DNA of 64,000 nt. Source: Marinobacter sediminum. Its GTDB lineage: Bacteria; Pseudomonadota; Gammaproteobacteria; Pseudomonadales; Oleiphilaceae. The notes under the pieces are model-generated. The model saw only the letters and a program-made list of their open reading frames with translations. It was not told the DNA's origin and did no database searches. Numbering within the stretch: position 1 is the stretch's first letter; the number at the start of each line of letters is the position of its first letter. The translations under genes and the position numbers were made by a program. This document shows positions 62,150-64,000 of this stretch, piece by piece. The stretch spans positions 248,001 to 312,000 of the forward strand of contig NZ_JAGTWY010000001.1 of the NCBI RefSeq assembly GCF_023657445.1, read 5' to 3'.

Positions 62150-64000
62150 ATGGCGGTAGAAAGTGGTCGTCGTTTAAACGATGTAGATGCCTGTGTTGAC
62201 GAAGTTATTCGCCGTGTTGGAAAGACCGTCAGGCTCGGCTTGCCGCTGGGGCTGGGGAAGCCGGTACGTTTTGTTAACGCCCTGTATCAGCGCGCCAAGG
62301 ATGATCCGGAGATTCAGCTCCACATCGTTACCGCCCTGTCGCTGCTTGCCCCCAAAGGCGGATCATCCCTTGAAAAGCGCTTCATGGGCCCTTTTGTAGA
62401 ACGGCTCTACGGTGAGATTCCGGAGCTGGCATACGCACGTGATGTCTCAAGCAACCGCCTGCCGAAAAACGTTGTGGTCTCGGAGTTTTTCTTCAAGGCC
62501 GGCAGCTTTCTGAACAACTCGTCACAGCAGCGCCATTATGTGAGCAGCAATTACACGCATGCCGTTCGCGATCTGATGGGGCAGGGGATCAATGTTATCG
62601 CACAGATGGTATCGCCGGGGGATGAGGTCAACGAACCCGGCCTGGTCAGCCTGAGTTGTAACCCGGATCTCTCCCTCGATCTACTTCCTTTGATGCGTGA
62701 GCGTGAAGCCGAAGGTACACCGGTCGCAATCGTAGCCGAACTGAACCGGAACCTGCCCTATCTGGGTCATGATGCGGCTATCGGGGAAGATCGCTTTGAC
62801 GTGGTTTTCGATCAGCCGGCCACGGATCACCCGCTTTTCTCGGCGCCGCAAATGGCGGTCAGTCCCGAAGACCATCTGATCGGCTTTTATGCCAGCGCCT
62901 TGTTGAAAGACGGAGGCACCCTTCAGGTGGGTATTGGCTCGTTGGGCGCAGCGCTTGTGCACAGCACCATTTTGCGGCATCAGAAGAATGATGCCTGGCG
63001 CGCGGTTTATGAGCACCTGAACGTCGAAGAGCATTTCCCCCTGGTCAAGACTGTTGGCGGAACCGGCACGTTTGAGAAAGGCCTCTATGGCTGCAGTGAG
63101 ATGATGGTCGACGGTTTCCTCTACCTGATGCAGGAAGGCATCCTGCGCCGGGAAGTGTTTGACCATGCAGAGCTCCAGTCCCTGATTAACGAAGGTGTGA
63201 TCGATGAGCGGGTCTCGCTGGATATGCTCGATGTTTTGCGCCGGGAAAAACTGATTGATTCTCCGCTTCGGGCACGGGATGTCACCTGGCTTGTAAGTCT
63301 CGGAATTCTGAAAGAGACCGTTGAGTTCAAAGGTGGCCGGCTACGGGTCGGTGACCACTCTGTTGAAGTGGATCTGGACGATCCGGCCGCCAGAGAGGCG
63401 ATTGAAACCCTGGCTCTGGGTGACCGGCTTACCGGTGGCATTGTCATGCATGGCGGTTTCTACGTCGGCCCGGAACTGTTCTACCAGGCTCTGCGGGACC
63501 TCACGGATGAGCAGCGCAACCGGATCTGCATGACCAGCGTCAATTTCATTAACCAGCTTTACGATCATCCGTTTGGCGATCAGCGACTTAAGGCATCGCA
63601 ACGGTCGCATGGCCGGTTTATCAATTCGGCAATGATGTACACGCTCAACGGTGCGGCCGTATCGGATGGTCTGGATGATGGCCGGGTGGTGAGCGGAGTT
63701 GGTGGACAGTACAACTTTGTTGCCATGGCCCATGAGTTGCCGGGCGCGCGGTCCATACTTACCATGCGTGCCACTCACATGTCTGGCGGCAAGGCCAAGT
63801 CGAATATCGTCTTCAATTACGCCTATTGCACGATCCCCCGACATCTGCGCGATATTGTCATAACCGAGTATGGTATTGCCGACCTTCGTGGGCAGTGTGA
63901 CGAGCAAGTGTATCTGCGCCTGATCAGGATTGCGGATTCCCGTTTTCAGCAGGAGCTGCTGAAGCAGGCGCAGAAGGCTGGCAAGGTTGACCCAGCGTTC
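62150..64000 (+). CDS. Acetyl-CoA hydrolase/transferase-family protein (3' end outside window)
   Basis: 617 codons are visible and the frame is open to the last base. ATG 62150 follows AAGGAG. The N-terminal CoA-transferase-like domain begins DVDACVDEVIRRVGKTVRLGLPLGLGKP; a middle domain follows, then the C-terminal AcCoA-hydrolase signature GRVVSGVGGQYNFVAMAHEL and TILTMRAT-like region, with AYCTIPRHLRDIVITEYGIADLRG. This is the long (about 700-residue) branch, distinct from the roughly 430-500-residue acetate CoA-transferases. It probably transfers or hydrolyses a short-chain acyl-CoA. Annotation of the substrate is not possible. Confidence 0.88.
   Translation, partial: MAVESGRRLNDVDACVDEVIRRVGKTVRLGLPLGLGKPVRFVNALYQRAKDDPEIQLHIVTALSLLAPKGGSSLEKRFMGPFVERLYGEIPELAYARDVSSNRLPKNVVVSEFFFKAGSFLNNSSQQRHYVSSNYTHAVRDLMGQGINVIAQMVSPGDEVNEPGLVSLSCNPDLSLDLLPLMREREAEGTPVAIVAELNRNLPYLGHDAAIGEDRFDVVFDQPATDHPLFSAPQMAVSPEDHLIGFYASALLKDGGTLQVGIGSLGAALVHSTILRHQKNDAWRAVYEHLNVEEHFPLVKTVGGTGTFEKGLYGCSEMMVDGFLYLMQEGILRREVFDHAELQSLINEGVIDERVSLDMLDVLRREKLIDSPLRARDVTWLVSLGILKETVEFKGGRLRVGDHSVEVDLDDPAAREAIETLALGDRLTGGIVMHGGFYVGPELFYQALRDLTDEQRNRICMTSVNFINQLYDHPFGDQRLKASQRSHGRFINSAMMYTLNGAAVSDGLDDGRVVSGVGGQYNFVAMAHELPGARSILTMRATHMSGGKAKSNIVFNYAYCTIPRHLRDIVITEYGIADLRGQCDEQVYLRLIRIADSRFQQELLKQAQKAGKVDPAF

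Noticed and set aside
1-64000. CRISPR arrays, insertion sequences, prophage, integrase or rRNA genes
   Set aside because: No regularly spaced repeats, transposase or integrase-like proteins or rRNA-like stretches were seen anywhere in the window.

Overview
This 64 kb window is a stretch of core chromosome from a gammaproteobacterium, most likely Marinobacter or a close relative (inference). Gene order in three blocks matches my memory of Pseudomonas aeruginosa: tRNA-Leu/rnr-rlmB-rpsF-rpsR-membrane protein-rplI-dnaB-alr; lolB-ispE-tRNA-Gln-prs-rplY-pth-ychF-tRNA-Met; and hemA-prfA-prmC-moeB. The accessory genes (Anr-type FNR, MMPL exporter, acyl-CoA dehydrogenase, MetY, PACE-like exporters) fit a marine heterotroph. 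I see no insertion sequence, prophage, integrase, CRISPR array or rRNA operon.

Layout. 1-3.2 kb: 3' end of an LCAD-type acyl-CoA dehydrogenase and an unknown lipoprotein. 3.3-11.9 kb: tRNA-Leu, then the RNase R/RlmB/ribosomal protein/replicative helicase/alanine racemase block. 11.9-18.7 kb: a small helical protein, an RmlD-like reductase, anr with a FNR box at its own promoter, fabB, a DUF962 (Mpo1-like) protein, an AraC regulator, the GTPase RbgA and a periplasmic Gln/Met-rich protein. 18.7-24.9 kb (minus strand): MMPL exporter, minimal chemoreceptor, lipA, metY. 25.0-27.3 kb: a tightly coupled operon of four lipoproteins (CsgG-like, small lipoprotein, DUF4810, DUF799/GNA1162). 27.5-31.1 kb: serine hydrolase, SMR transporter, periplasmic solute-binding-like protein and two related PACE/AlaE-like exporters. 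31.3-44.2 kb: the housekeeping tRNA/prs/ispE/lolB and hemA/prfA blocks, a 109-bp palindromic repeat and a photolyase.

44.4-49.0 kb holds the most intriguing cluster: DUF432, an MscS channel, a retropepsin-like RimB protein, a RimK-type ATP-grasp ligase and an M14/aspartoacylase-type zinc hydrolase, mostly overlapping, followed by YjbQ. This looks like a peptide or amide synthesis and trimming system tied to a mechanosensitive channel. 49.2-52.5 kb: a PepSY protein and cytochrome b561 divergent from a two-component system whose kinase has a His/Asp/Glu-rich periplasmic loop. Between them lies a phased array of TTTGTCG motifs.

52.6-64 kb: PhoH-like ATPase and CBS protein, START-domain protein, DUF2804, a DUF1244-HopJ-minC-minD-minE operon divergent from dinB, an aldo/keto reductase, a small secreted protein, and the 5' part of an acetyl-CoA hydrolase/transferase that runs off the right edge. 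A LexA box sits between dinB and the DUF1244-hopJ-minCDE operon. No stretch longer than 300 bp lacks a gene. The larger gaps (about 150-260 bp) hold the promoters, terminators, operators and leaders listed below, or nothing I can recognise.
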